From positions 22,642-86,641 of the forward strand of contig DEAU01000017.1 of assembly GCA_002348705.1 (NCBI GenBank): DNA of 64,000 nucleotides, written 5' to 3'. The stretch comes from Candidatus Neomicrothrix sp. UBA2974 (GTDB lineage: Bacteria > Actinomycetota > Acidimicrobiia > Acidimicrobiales > MedAcidi-G1). Every line of letters starts with the position of its first letter. Position 1 is the stretch's first letter. A program made the translations under genes and the position numbers. Below, piece after piece: positions 50,058-57,491 of this stretch. Below the pieces are notes generated by a model. It had not been told where the DNA came from, did no database searches, and saw only the letters and a program-made list of their open reading frames with translations.

Positions 50058-51110
50058 GTGGACTTCAATCTCGGCGAGGACCGCCAACTTCTTGCATCAA
50101 CGCTGCGAGAGATTCTGGAAGACCACTGCACCCCAGCAGCAGTGCGCGCCTCCTGGGACGACGCTGCTGGACGGGTAAAAGACTTGTGGGAGATTCTGGC
50201 TGGCACCGGAATCCTTGGTTTGCTAGCGCCTGAAGAAAACGGTGGCCTTGAACTTGACGAGCGTGACCTTGTCCTGCTTCTCGAGGAGTTGGGAAGGGCG
50301 GCTTGCCCGGATCCTGTGGCCGAGCACGCGGCCATAGCGGTTCCGGTGTTACGTGACCTTGCTCCCGGTGCGCTTAGCGACAGGTGGCTGGCTGGGGCAG
50401 CTAGCGGATCGTTTGTGCTGACAGCCGGTTCGCCGCTCGATAGTTCGGTACTGGCCGGCGCCACTGCCGACCTGGTCGTTCTGCCCATTGACGGTGCGGT
50501 GCACGCTGTTCCTCGTGAGGCATTGGTCGCCGTCGGACAGGTCAGCGTTGACGGATCTCGCCGGTTGGCGACCCTCACAGCCACGGTTTCGGCCGAAACC
50601 CTCGTCTCTGATTCACCAGTTGCGATTGACGTACTTCTCGACCGGGGCGCTTGGGCAGCGGCAGCCCAAGGGCTGGGCGTAGCCCAGCGACTTCTTGATC
50701 TGACCGTTGCCTACGTAGCAGAGCGCGAGCAGTTCGGTCGGCCAGTGGGCGTTAATCAGGCTGTCAAACACCACTGCTCCAATGTCGCTGTAGCCCTAGA
50801 GTTCGCCCGGCCTCTTGTGCAGATGGCGGCTTGGTCGTTGGCTAAAGGGCGTCTTCCATCAGGAACTATGCCATCGTCGGTAACGGCGTCATCGGTCTCG
50901 GTCGCAGTGTCGATGGCCAAGGCAGCCGTCTCAGATGCTCTCGACTTGGCATGTCGCTCCGCGCTTCAGTGCCACGGGGCCATCGGTTACACCATCGAAT
51001 ACGATCTGCAACTTTGGCTCAAGCGTGGCTGGGCACTTTCAGCCGCCTGGGGAGACGCACGATGCCACCGCCGGCGCGTTGCTGGCGCCCTCGGCTTGAC
51101 GGGGGCCTGA
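50058..51110 (+). CDS. second acyl-CoA dehydrogenase subunit (FadE-type, short)
   Basis: At 350 residues this protein is shorter and more divergent than its neighbour. It keeps DLTVAYVAEREQFGRPVGVN and the late QCHGAIGYTIEYDLQLWLKR, where the Glu may be the catalytic base. Its N-terminal domain is recognisable (LLAPEENGGLELDERD). Pairs of adjacent, dissimilar FadE genes are known to form heterotetramers in cholesterol degradation. Start is the GTG at 50058; an in-frame region back to 49941 overlaps the first dehydrogenase. Confidence 0.86.
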   Translation: MDFNLGEDRQLLASTLREILEDHCTPAAVRASWDDAAGRVKDLWEILAGTGILGLLAPEENGGLELDERDLVLLLEELGRAACPDPVAEHAAIAVPVLRDLAPGALSDRWLAGAASGSFVLTAGSPLDSSVLAGATADLVVLPIDGAVHAVPREALVAVGQVSVDGSRRLATLTATVSAETLVSDSPVAIDVLLDRGAWAAAAQGLGVAQRLLDLTVAYVAEREQFGRPVGVNQAVKHHCSNVAVALEFARPLVQMAAWSLAKGRLPSGTMPSSVTASSVSVAVSMAKAAVSDALDLACRSALQCHGAIGYTIEYDLQLWLKRGWALSAAWGDARCHRRRVAGALGLTGA

Positions 51111-51129
51111 TCGGGTCGGCCGAGGACCG

Positions 51130-51852
51130 ATGACCGCCAGACTACCGACCATGGGTGAATACTTGGATCAGTCGTCGACGGAAGACCCACCGAACGGTTA
51201 TGAGGAACATCGCGCCGCAAGGCACCGACTAGCCAGTCAGGTTCGGGGCCTAGTAAGGGACTTGAACCGGCTGGCTTCCGATACCTCCGCCCTGAATGCC
51301 GCCAGTGACCTCGTGGCAGAAGCCGGTCGTCTGCTCGAATCGCCTGACCGATTGCGTTGGTACGAGGTTCCATTGGAGGAGATAACCGAGCAGGTGGAGG
51401 ACCGCTTGCGAGCCGAAGCACACGATCACAGTCTGTACCGGGGAACCGGTAATCCATTGGCCCCGCCGCTGGTCGTCACTATCGGTGACGATGTTGACGG
51501 AGTTCCGACCGTGGTCGGTACGGTCCAACTCGACCGTAACTGGGAGGGACCACCGGGCCGTGTACACGGTGGTTACCTGGCCGGGCTCATGGATGACGTT
51601 CTCAGTAGTGCTCCCAGCCTGGTTAATGCCGGACCGGTGGTTACAGCCCGACTGTCGATTCGGTACCGAGAAGCCACGCCGCTCGACGCCGCGCTGCGGA
51701 TCGAAGCGGTAGTGGTGCGCCACTCCGGCCGTCGTGTCGTTGCTCGGGCCCGTTGTCTGGTGAATGACAAGGCTGGGGGTGATTCACGGGTCACGGTGGA
51801 AGCGGAGGCCCTCTTCGTCTCTATTACCCCGCGAACTACCGAGACCCAGTGA
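51130..51852 (+). CDS. PaaI-like hotdog-fold thioesterase
   Basis: This 240-residue protein has a C-terminal hotdog domain (about 100-230) with PPGRVHGGYLAGLMDDVLSS, the PaaI/4HBT motif region. An N-terminal helical part of about 90 residues is unusual. It likely hydrolyses an acyl- or aryl-CoA, ending or relieving the CoA pathway of the genes before it. The start is ATG 51130; ATG 51151 is also in frame. It overlaps the phosphatase gene by 4 bp. Confidence 0.85.
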   Translation: MTARLPTMGEYLDQSSTEDPPNGYEEHRAARHRLASQVRGLVRDLNRLASDTSALNAASDLVAEAGRLLESPDRLRWYEVPLEEITEQVEDRLRAEAHDHSLYRGTGNPLAPPLVVTIGDDVDGVPTVVGTVQLDRNWEGPPGRVHGGYLAGLMDDVLSSAPSLVNAGPVVTARLSIRYREATPLDAALRIEAVVVRHSGRRVVARARCLVNDKAGGDSRVTVEAEALFVSITPRTTETQ

Positions 51853-52373
51853 ACACCTTGCCCACGGTTTGCTTCCTGTGCACTGGCAACGCCGCCCGCT
51901 CGGTGATGGCCAGAGCCATGTTCGCTCAGCGCTCGGACGGCTACCGGGCAATTGGTGCGGGCACTTTGGTGCTCGAAGGGCTTCCTATGAGTCATAGAAC
52001 CCGGACCGCTATGGCTGCCCACGGGCTAACCGATCCGGACCATCGAAGTCGGCAGTTCGGCATCGACCACGTCGACGTCGACCTAGTGGTGGCCATGGAA
52101 CCAGCCCATATCGCCTGGATCCGGCGGAACTACCCAACCGTTTCCTGGAGGACGGCTACTTTTCCCAGGCTCGTTCGGGATCTTCCGACGCCAGATGCCG
52201 GAGATCTGGGGACCCGACTGGCTTCGATGGGTCTAGCCAAGATTGAGGTTGGCGATTGGGAGGAGGTCGTGGACCCTGCCTCGGGAGACCAGATCGACTT
52301 TGACAACTGTGCCGCCACACTTGATCGACTGGTCGACAAATTGGTGGAGCGTCTCGGCCCGGGGCCAGTTTGA
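51849..52373 (+). CDS. low-molecular-weight protein-tyrosine phosphatase family
   Basis: This 174-residue protein has the P-loop CTGNAARS with nucleophile C11 and R17, and a later Asp in VVDPASG as general acid. It dephosphorylates tyrosine (or arginine) phosphates, or could be an arsenate-reductase-like relative. It overlaps the thioesterase and, by a TTGA junction, azlC. A link to any kinase in the window is not evident. Confidence 0.85.
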   Translation: MNTLPTVCFLCTGNAARSVMARAMFAQRSDGYRAIGAGTLVLEGLPMSHRTRTAMAAHGLTDPDHRSRQFGIDHVDVDLVVAMEPAHIAWIRRNYPTVSWRTATFPRLVRDLPTPDAGDLGTRLASMGLAKIEVGDWEEVVDPASGDQIDFDNCAATLDRLVDKLVERLGPGPV

Positions 52374-53110
52374 TGGCGAAATCAACGAAAGTCGTTACGT
52401 GGCTCCTGCCTTGGCGTATGCCGACTCACCGTCGCGATGGATTTTTCTTAGCCGCAACTTGCTTCTTTATAGGCATCACTTTCGGCGTGTTTGCTGATTC
52501 CTCGGGACTAGGTCCAGGGCGAGCCTCAGTACTGTCCATCTTTACCTTTACCGGGGCCTCCCAGTTCGCTGCTGTATCGGTGGTGGCCGGAGGGGGCACC
52601 ATGGCCGCAGCGGTGGGAAGTGGCCTACTGATCGGTGCCCGGAACGGTCTATACGGACCCGTCGTGGCGCCGCTGCTAAGTAGGAGCCTGGGTCAACGTG
52701 TGATCTCGGCACATTTCGTGATTGACGAGACAGCGGCCATTGCTAGCGCCCAAGACACGAAAGAGCATGCCCGTCAAGCATTCTGGACCACAGGGATTTG
52801 GCTCTTTGTCTTCTGGAACGCGGGGACCCTGCTTGGGGTATTCGTCGGTGGGGTCCTGGATGACCCAGGAGCGCTGGGTCTGGACGCGGCCTTTCCGGCT
52901 GCCTTCGTCGCGCTTCTGGTACCGCACCTCCGCACCGCTCCCGGGCGGGTAACGGCCGTCTGGGGCGGAGCGATTGCTCTGGTGGCGTTGCCGACGACCG
53001 CGGCTGGCGTGCCCATGCTGTTGGCTGCTCTCGCTGTTCCGGTCGGCCTCGTTGCTCGACGGCGCGTCGCCAGTACCACTGGCGGTTCGAGACGAAAGGA
53101 AGCGTCGTGA
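52370..53110 (+). CDS. azlC: AzlC-family branched-chain amino acid exporter, large subunit
   Basis: This 246-residue membrane protein of about seven helices has GLGPGRASVLSIFTFTGASQ and FAAVSVVAGGGT, the AzlC hallmarks. With AzlD it exports valine, isoleucine or azaleucine. A TTG at 52370 overlaps the phosphatase stop; ATG at 52373 is the next start. Its presence with ilv and leu genes suggests excess branched-chain amino acids are pumped out. Confidence 0.9.
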   Translation: MMAKSTKVVTWLLPWRMPTHRRDGFFLAATCFFIGITFGVFADSSGLGPGRASVLSIFTFTGASQFAAVSVVAGGGTMAAAVGSGLLIGARNGLYGPVVAPLLSRSLGQRVISAHFVIDETAAIASAQDTKEHARQAFWTTGIWLFVFWNAGTLLGVFVGGVLDDPGALGLDAAFPAAFVALLVPHLRTAPGRVTAVWGGAIALVALPTTAAGVPMLLAALAVPVGLVARRRVASTTGGSRRKEAS

Positions 53111-53403
53111 CCTGGACGGCAATTCTCCTGCTGTCCGGTGGTTGCTACGCGGCCAAACTGGTAGGCGTGGTCGCTGGTGACCGGGTGGGTCGGTTCCTGG
53201 AGCCCGTAAGTTCCCTTCTGCCTCCTGCCCTGTTCTCGGCCCTTGTGGTCCTGATGACGGTCTCCGATGGCGCAGCTCTCGTGGTGGATACCCGTCTGGC
53301 CGGTGTGCTAGCTGCGGTAGTTGCTGTTTTATGCCGGGCGCCCTTTGCAGTCGTGGTAGCCGTGGCCATGGTTGTTACCGGTGGCTTGCGCCTTGTTACT
53401 TGA
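53107..53403 (+). CDS. azlD: AzlD-family branched-chain amino acid exporter, small subunit
   Basis: This 98-residue protein with about three to four membrane segments is the usual AzlD partner: CYAAKLVGVVAGDRV and FLEPVSSLLPPALFSALVVL. The GTG start overlaps the azlC stop by 4 bp, coupling the two subunits. The last residues are reached 55 bp before the TrhA gene. Confidence 0.9.
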   Translation: MTWTAILLLSGGCYAAKLVGVVAGDRVGRFLEPVSSLLPPALFSALVVLMTVSDGAALVVDTRLAGVLAAVVAVLCRAPFAVVVAVAMVVTGGLRLVT

Positions 53404-53458
53404 GCCGTTGACACTTTCCTGCCGCCGACCGACCAGTGACCGGGTCTATTTTCGCTAC

Positions 53459-54169
53459 ATGGCGGATTCACCGACTGACGGAATTGATTCCCCAGTGGAC
53501 CTATCGGAGGTGTCGGCCTCGGTCCGCCGGTCGCTGACTCTTCCGCGTCCACGCCTTAGGGGTGTGATGCACCGGATCGCTGCGCCTTGTTCTCTGGTTG
53601 CCGGGATTTTGCTGGTCGACTCGTCCCAGCCGGGAACCGATCGGGCTGGAGCAGCGATCTTCGCGTCGGGAGCTCTAGTCATGTTCACGGCCAGCAGCCT
53701 GGTGCATCTGCGTAGGTGGTCGATCCCAGTCTGGGAAGCACTTTTCCGTCTCGACCACGCTGCAATTTTTATTCTGATTGCTGCCAGCGCTACACCGATC
53801 GGAGTGAGCGCGCTTGACGGGGGAGCGGCCACACTGCTGATTTGGGCGGTCTGGATTGGTGCCGGGATTGGTGTTGCACTGCGGCTTCTTCCCTTCCATC
53901 CGCCGAAGGGCCTGATGAACAGCCTGTTTCTCGGACTTGGCTGGGTTCCTATAGTGGTTGCACCCGACCTATTCCGTTCACTAGATGGCACGGTGCTGGC
54001 CCTCATCGTGGTGGAGGGCTTGCTCTACAGCGCAGGAGCTCTCATGCTGGGTGCCCGCTGGCCGGATCTGGCGCCGCGAGTGTTTGGCTACCACGAGGTC
54101 TGGCACACGCTGGTAACGGCTGCCGTTGCCGTCCACTTCGTTGTCGTGGCCTTGCTCGTGGCCAGTTGA
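53459..54169 (+). CDS. TrhA/hemolysin III family membrane protein
   Basis: This 236-residue PAQR-family membrane protein of seven helices has TASSLVHLRRWSI, LFRLDHAAIFILIAASATPI and FGYHEVWHTLVTAAVAVHF, with the conserved histidines. The family regulates membrane fluidity or acts as a hydrolase. The ATG at 53459 has TATTTT 6 nt upstream and no Shine-Dalgarno; a longer in-frame start at 53372 overlaps azlD and is not conserved. Confidence 0.85.
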   Translation: MADSPTDGIDSPVDLSEVSASVRRSLTLPRPRLRGVMHRIAAPCSLVAGILLVDSSQPGTDRAGAAIFASGALVMFTASSLVHLRRWSIPVWEALFRLDHAAIFILIAASATPIGVSALDGGAATLLIWAVWIGAGIGVALRLLPFHPPKGLMNSLFLGLGWVPIVVAPDLFRSLDGTVLALIVVEGLLYSAGALMLGARWPDLAPRVFGYHEVWHTLVTAAVAVHFVVVALLVAS

Positions 54170-54175
54170 AGGCTG

Positions 54176-54610
54176 ATGCCTGGAGAACTGCGGCCCAAAT
54201 GGTCACACTGGCCGTTGTGCACGGCGCGGCGACAGGCATTGCTAGCCGTCGTATGGGTCCTTCTAGCGGCCACCACGGTGGCCTGCGGGGGCGACCGGGT
54301 GACCGACCCAGAGCGAGCTAGGACCTGTGGAGAGTTGGTGGAAGCAGGTCGAGCTGTCGCCGAAGCTGTGCTGCAACGGCTCGGTGAGCGTCCCGTCGGC
54401 GACGGGTCATCCGAGGAGATCATGGACTCTTACAATGACATCCGTCGTCTAATGCGGATTGAGTCCTTCCAGCAGCGTGCTGTTGAGCTGGGTTGTGGCG
54501 AAGATGACCTCAGACGTCGTGCCTGCACCACGTATCGCGGTTTGGCAGCAGAGTCCAAAGGTGACGTGGCCCGCGAATTCCTCGCCCCCTACTTCGCAGC
54601 CTGTGACTGA
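54176..54610 (+). CDS. small secreted lipoprotein-like protein
   Basis: This 144-residue protein has a basic N-terminus, a hydrophobic stretch (about 21-33) and TVAC at 34-37, a weak lipobox with C37. The mature part is charged, with three cysteines in the C-terminal half. I do not recognise a family. A GAAGG ribosome site precedes the ATG. It lies 6 bp after TrhA and 19 bp before the carboxylase, perhaps in one operon. Confidence 0.65.
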   Translation: MPGELRPKWSHWPLCTARRQALLAVVWVLLAATTVACGGDRVTDPERARTCGELVEAGRAVAEAVLQRLGERPVGDGSSEEIMDSYNDIRRLMRIESFQQRAVELGCGEDDLRRRACTTYRGLAAESKGDVAREFLAPYFAACD

Positions 54611-54629
54611 GCTAGGGGAGACTGAACCA

Positions 54630-56141
54630 GTGAACGAGGATCCCAGCTGGGAGCCGCTACTCGACGACCTTGACCGGCGACGTCGAGAGGCCCGCTCCAT
54701 GGGTGGAGAGAAGAAGTTGGCCCGGCATCGTTCCCGCGGTGGTTCGGGAGATCGTTTAGACGTTCGGCGGCGGATCACCTACCTGCTGGACCCTGACTCG
54801 TTTCATGAGATTGGGACCTTGGTAGGTGATGTCCCGGCCGACGCCATTGTGACCGGGACTGGCACTGTCGGCGGTCGACCGGTGATGGTGGGGGCCGAGG
54901 ACTTCACTGTGCTCGGTGGTTCCATCGGTGTCGGTAGCACGGCCAAGCGCTTTCGTATTGCTGAACTTGCCGAACGTGACCGCATCCCGCTGGTCATGCT
55001 CCTTGAGGGCGCAGGTCACCGGCCTCCCATCGACAACGGGGCCCAAGCCGGTCGCGTGCCGACCGACCTGCTCCAGCAGGCCCGGCTGTCTGGTCGGGTG
55101 CCCGTCGTGACTGCCGTCATGGGGCCTTCAGCTGGCCACGGAGCACTCATCGTCCCCTTGTCCGACTTTTCGGTGATGACCGCCGACGCTTCTGTGTTCA
55201 CAGCAGGGCCGCCTGTGGTGAAGGCGGCCCTCGGTGAGGATGTCACGTCCGATGAACTAGGAGGTCCGGATGTTGCTGTGTGCAGCGGTCTGGTCCACAA
55301 TTTGGCGGCTGACGACCGGGATGCCCTCGATCAGGTTCGGAAATGGTTGTCGTACATGCCGCCCAGCTCCTGGTCCTACCCATCCCGGCGCGATGGCATC
55401 GACAGTGGCCCACGTCGTCTGGACGGGATAACCAGCCTTATTCCTCGGTCGCCCGCAAGTACTTACGACGTACGTTCGGTGATCGCCGCACTAGTTGACG
55501 ATGGCCAATCTTTCGAGATCCAGCCGACATTCGGTGCTTCGATCGTCTGCGTTCTGACCCACCTCGGGGGTGAGGCTGTAGCCGTCCTAGCCAACCAGCC
55601 AATGGTTCGCGCTGGAGCTATCGACGCGGCGGCTGCCAACAAGGCCGCACACTTCATTCAGGTTGCCGACTCTTTCCACCTGCCTCTGGTTTTTCTGACT
55701 GATAACCCGGGGATGCTGGCCGGGACCGCGTCGGAGCGCGCCGGAGTCCTCCGGGCCGGCGCGCGGATGTTTGCTGCGCAGACTCAGGCGCGGACTGTCA
55801 AGGTTCAAGTAGCTCTCCGCAAGGCGTATGGGTTTGGCTCGCTGGCCATGTCGGTAGTGGCATTTGATGGCCAGACCGCCTCGTATGCCTTCCCTGGTGT
55901 GACCCTGGGAGCGATGGGTGGTCGGGCAGCGTCCCAGGCAACCGGGGCTGACGAGGAGGCCGCTACGGCCATCCACGAGGCGGAGGCCGCAGCGGTCTAT
56001 CGCTCGGCCTCCCGCCTGGGATTTGACGAGATAATCGATCCTCACGACCTGCGAAATGTGCTTATCGAGGCAGTGCAGCGGGGCCTCTTCCGCCGACAGG
56101 TAGCTCCCGAGCCGACCTCTCGGACAACAATCGCTCCCTGA
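54630..56141 (+). CDS. acyl-CoA carboxylase carboxyltransferase (beta) subunit
   Basis: This 503-residue protein has the crotonase-like N and C halves of acetyl/propionyl-CoA carboxylase beta chains: IVTGTGTVGGRPVMVGAEDF, SVFTAGPPVVKAALGEDV, VFLTDNPGMLAG, and KAYGFGSLAMS. It carboxylates an acyl-CoA together with a biotinylated alpha subunit, which is not in the window. Start is GTG 54630 after AGGGGAG; a GTG at 54603 is alternative. The acyl specificity is unknown. Confidence 0.9.
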   Translation: MNEDPSWEPLLDDLDRRRREARSMGGEKKLARHRSRGGSGDRLDVRRRITYLLDPDSFHEIGTLVGDVPADAIVTGTGTVGGRPVMVGAEDFTVLGGSIGVGSTAKRFRIAELAERDRIPLVMLLEGAGHRPPIDNGAQAGRVPTDLLQQARLSGRVPVVTAVMGPSAGHGALIVPLSDFSVMTADASVFTAGPPVVKAALGEDVTSDELGGPDVAVCSGLVHNLAADDRDALDQVRKWLSYMPPSSWSYPSRRDGIDSGPRRLDGITSLIPRSPASTYDVRSVIAALVDDGQSFEIQPTFGASIVCVLTHLGGEAVAVLANQPMVRAGAIDAAAANKAAHFIQVADSFHLPLVFLTDNPGMLAGTASERAGVLRAGARMFAAQTQARTVKVQVALRKAYGFGSLAMSVVAFDGQTASYAFPGVTLGAMGGRAASQATGADEEAATAIHEAEAAAVYRSASRLGFDEIIDPHDLRNVLIEAVQRGLFRRQVAPEPTSRTTIAP

Positions 56142-56189
56142 ATCATTCCCGGGTTGGCCTCCAGATTCGCTAGAACTCGATCACTAATT

Positions 56190-56206
56190 GATTCCGTGAC
56201 GGAATC
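56190..56206. promoter_or_regulatory. palindrome upstream of the aminotransferase
   Basis: GATTCCG-TGA-CGGAATC is a perfect 7-3-7 inverted repeat 54 bp before the aminotransferase ATG. It may be an operator or a hairpin terminating the carboxylase transcript; no T-run follows. Confidence 0.4.
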
Positions 56207-56259
56207 CGTGCTTGAGGCTGGCAGGCTGGAGGTCGTAGGCGCGAGACAACGGGAGTTCC

Positions 56260-57459
56260 ATGAGTACAGAACGCTTATCCCGCCGGATTACCGCCATCGC
56301 CGAATCGGCGACCATGGCCGTCGATTCCAGGGCCAAAGCACTGAAGGCCGCTGGCGAGCCGGTAATTGGCTTTGGGGCCGGTGAACCGGACTTCGCCTCG
56401 CCAGCGCACATCGTCGAGGTTGCAGTAGCCGCCTGTCAGGACCCGGCGAACCATAAGTACACGCCAGCTGGCGGATTGCCGGCGCTCAAAGCGGCCTTGG
56501 CTGACAAGACCGAACGGGATTCAGGCTGGCGACCCGACCCAGCGCGAATTCTGGTCACCAACGGTGGCAAGCACGCGGTGTACAACACCTGCGCCGCAGT
56601 CCTGAACCCCGGCGACGAGGTCCTGCTCCCCGCCCCCTACTGGACTACCTACCCGGAGTCCATCTCTCTGGCTGGAGCGTCCGCTGTGCCTCTGTACACA
56701 GACATCGCCTCGGGTTTCCGGGTTACTGTCGACCAACTTGAGGCGGCCCGAACCGAGCGATCCAAAGCCCTGTTCTTCGTCTCGCCGTCCAACCCAACGG
56801 GTGCCGTCTATCCGGCGGACGAGATCGAGGCCATCGGCCGATGGGCTGCTGAGCACGGCATCTGGGTTTTCGCCGACGAGATATACGAGCACCTCACCTA
56901 CGACGGCCACGTCCACCACTCGATGCGTGCCTTGGTGCCCGAACTGGACGACCACTTCGTGGCCATCAACGGCGTGGCCAAGACCTATGCCATGACTGGT
57001 TGGCGGGTCGGTTGGATGATCGGTCCGGCCGACCTGATCAAGGCGGCCGGCAACCTGCAGTCGCATGGCACCAGCAACGTGTCCAACGTCTCACAGAGGG
57101 CGGCCATGGCTGCGGTGGCGGGCGATCTGACGGCCGTCGAGGAGATGCGGGCTGCCTTCGACCGCCGTCGCCGGCTCATGACGGAGTTGCTGCGGGCTAT
57201 CGAAGGAATCGACCTGCTCACGCCGCAAGGCGCCTTTTACGCCTTTCCAGACCTCACTGCATTCTTGGGGCGGGAGATCGCGGGTCGCGTGGCCACCACC
57301 ACCTCGGAACTGTCCACCATCATTCTGGAGGAAGCCAAGGTGGCCATCGTCCCGGGAGAAGCTTTTGGCACCCCCGGTTACGCTCGTCTGTCATTCGCCC
57401 TCGGCGATGACGACCTAGTCGAGGGTCTGATCCGGATGGGTGAACTATTGGCTGGCTGA
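56260..57459 (+). CDS. aspC: aspartate/aromatic aminotransferase (class I, PLP)
   Basis: This 399-residue PLP enzyme has PLP lysine K241 in GVAKTYAMTGWRVGW, aspartate D206 in FADEIYEH, and N178 in SPSNPTGAVYP. GAGEPDFASPAHI near the N-terminus is typical of the bacterial aspartate aminotransferase subgroup. It interconverts aspartate and 2-oxoglutarate with oxaloacetate and glutamate, and may also serve aromatic amino acids. GGGAG lies before the ATG. The S9 peptidase follows after 32 bp. Confidence 0.93.
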   Translation: MSTERLSRRITAIAESATMAVDSRAKALKAAGEPVIGFGAGEPDFASPAHIVEVAVAACQDPANHKYTPAGGLPALKAALADKTERDSGWRPDPARILVTNGGKHAVYNTCAAVLNPGDEVLLPAPYWTTYPESISLAGASAVPLYTDIASGFRVTVDQLEAARTERSKALFFVSPSNPTGAVYPADEIEAIGRWAAEHGIWVFADEIYEHLTYDGHVHHSMRALVPELDDHFVAINGVAKTYAMTGWRVGWMIGPADLIKAAGNLQSHGTSNVSNVSQRAAMAAVAGDLTAVEEMRAAFDRRRRLMTELLRAIEGIDLLTPQGAFYAFPDLTAFLGREIAGRVATTTSELSTIILEEAKVAIVPGEAFGTPGYARLSFALGDDDLVEGLIRMGELLAG

Positions 57460-57491
57460 CCTATCCGGCGCCACCCGCTTCGCTGTAGCCC

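Noticed and set aside
37776..51852. KstR2-type operator (CAAG..CTTG)
   Set aside because: I found none at the promoters examined; a different palindrome occurs instead.
53404..53446. TTGACA (53408-53413) as a consensus -35 for the TrhA gene
   Set aside because: It is about 33 bp from the TATTTT hexamer, too far for a normal promoter.
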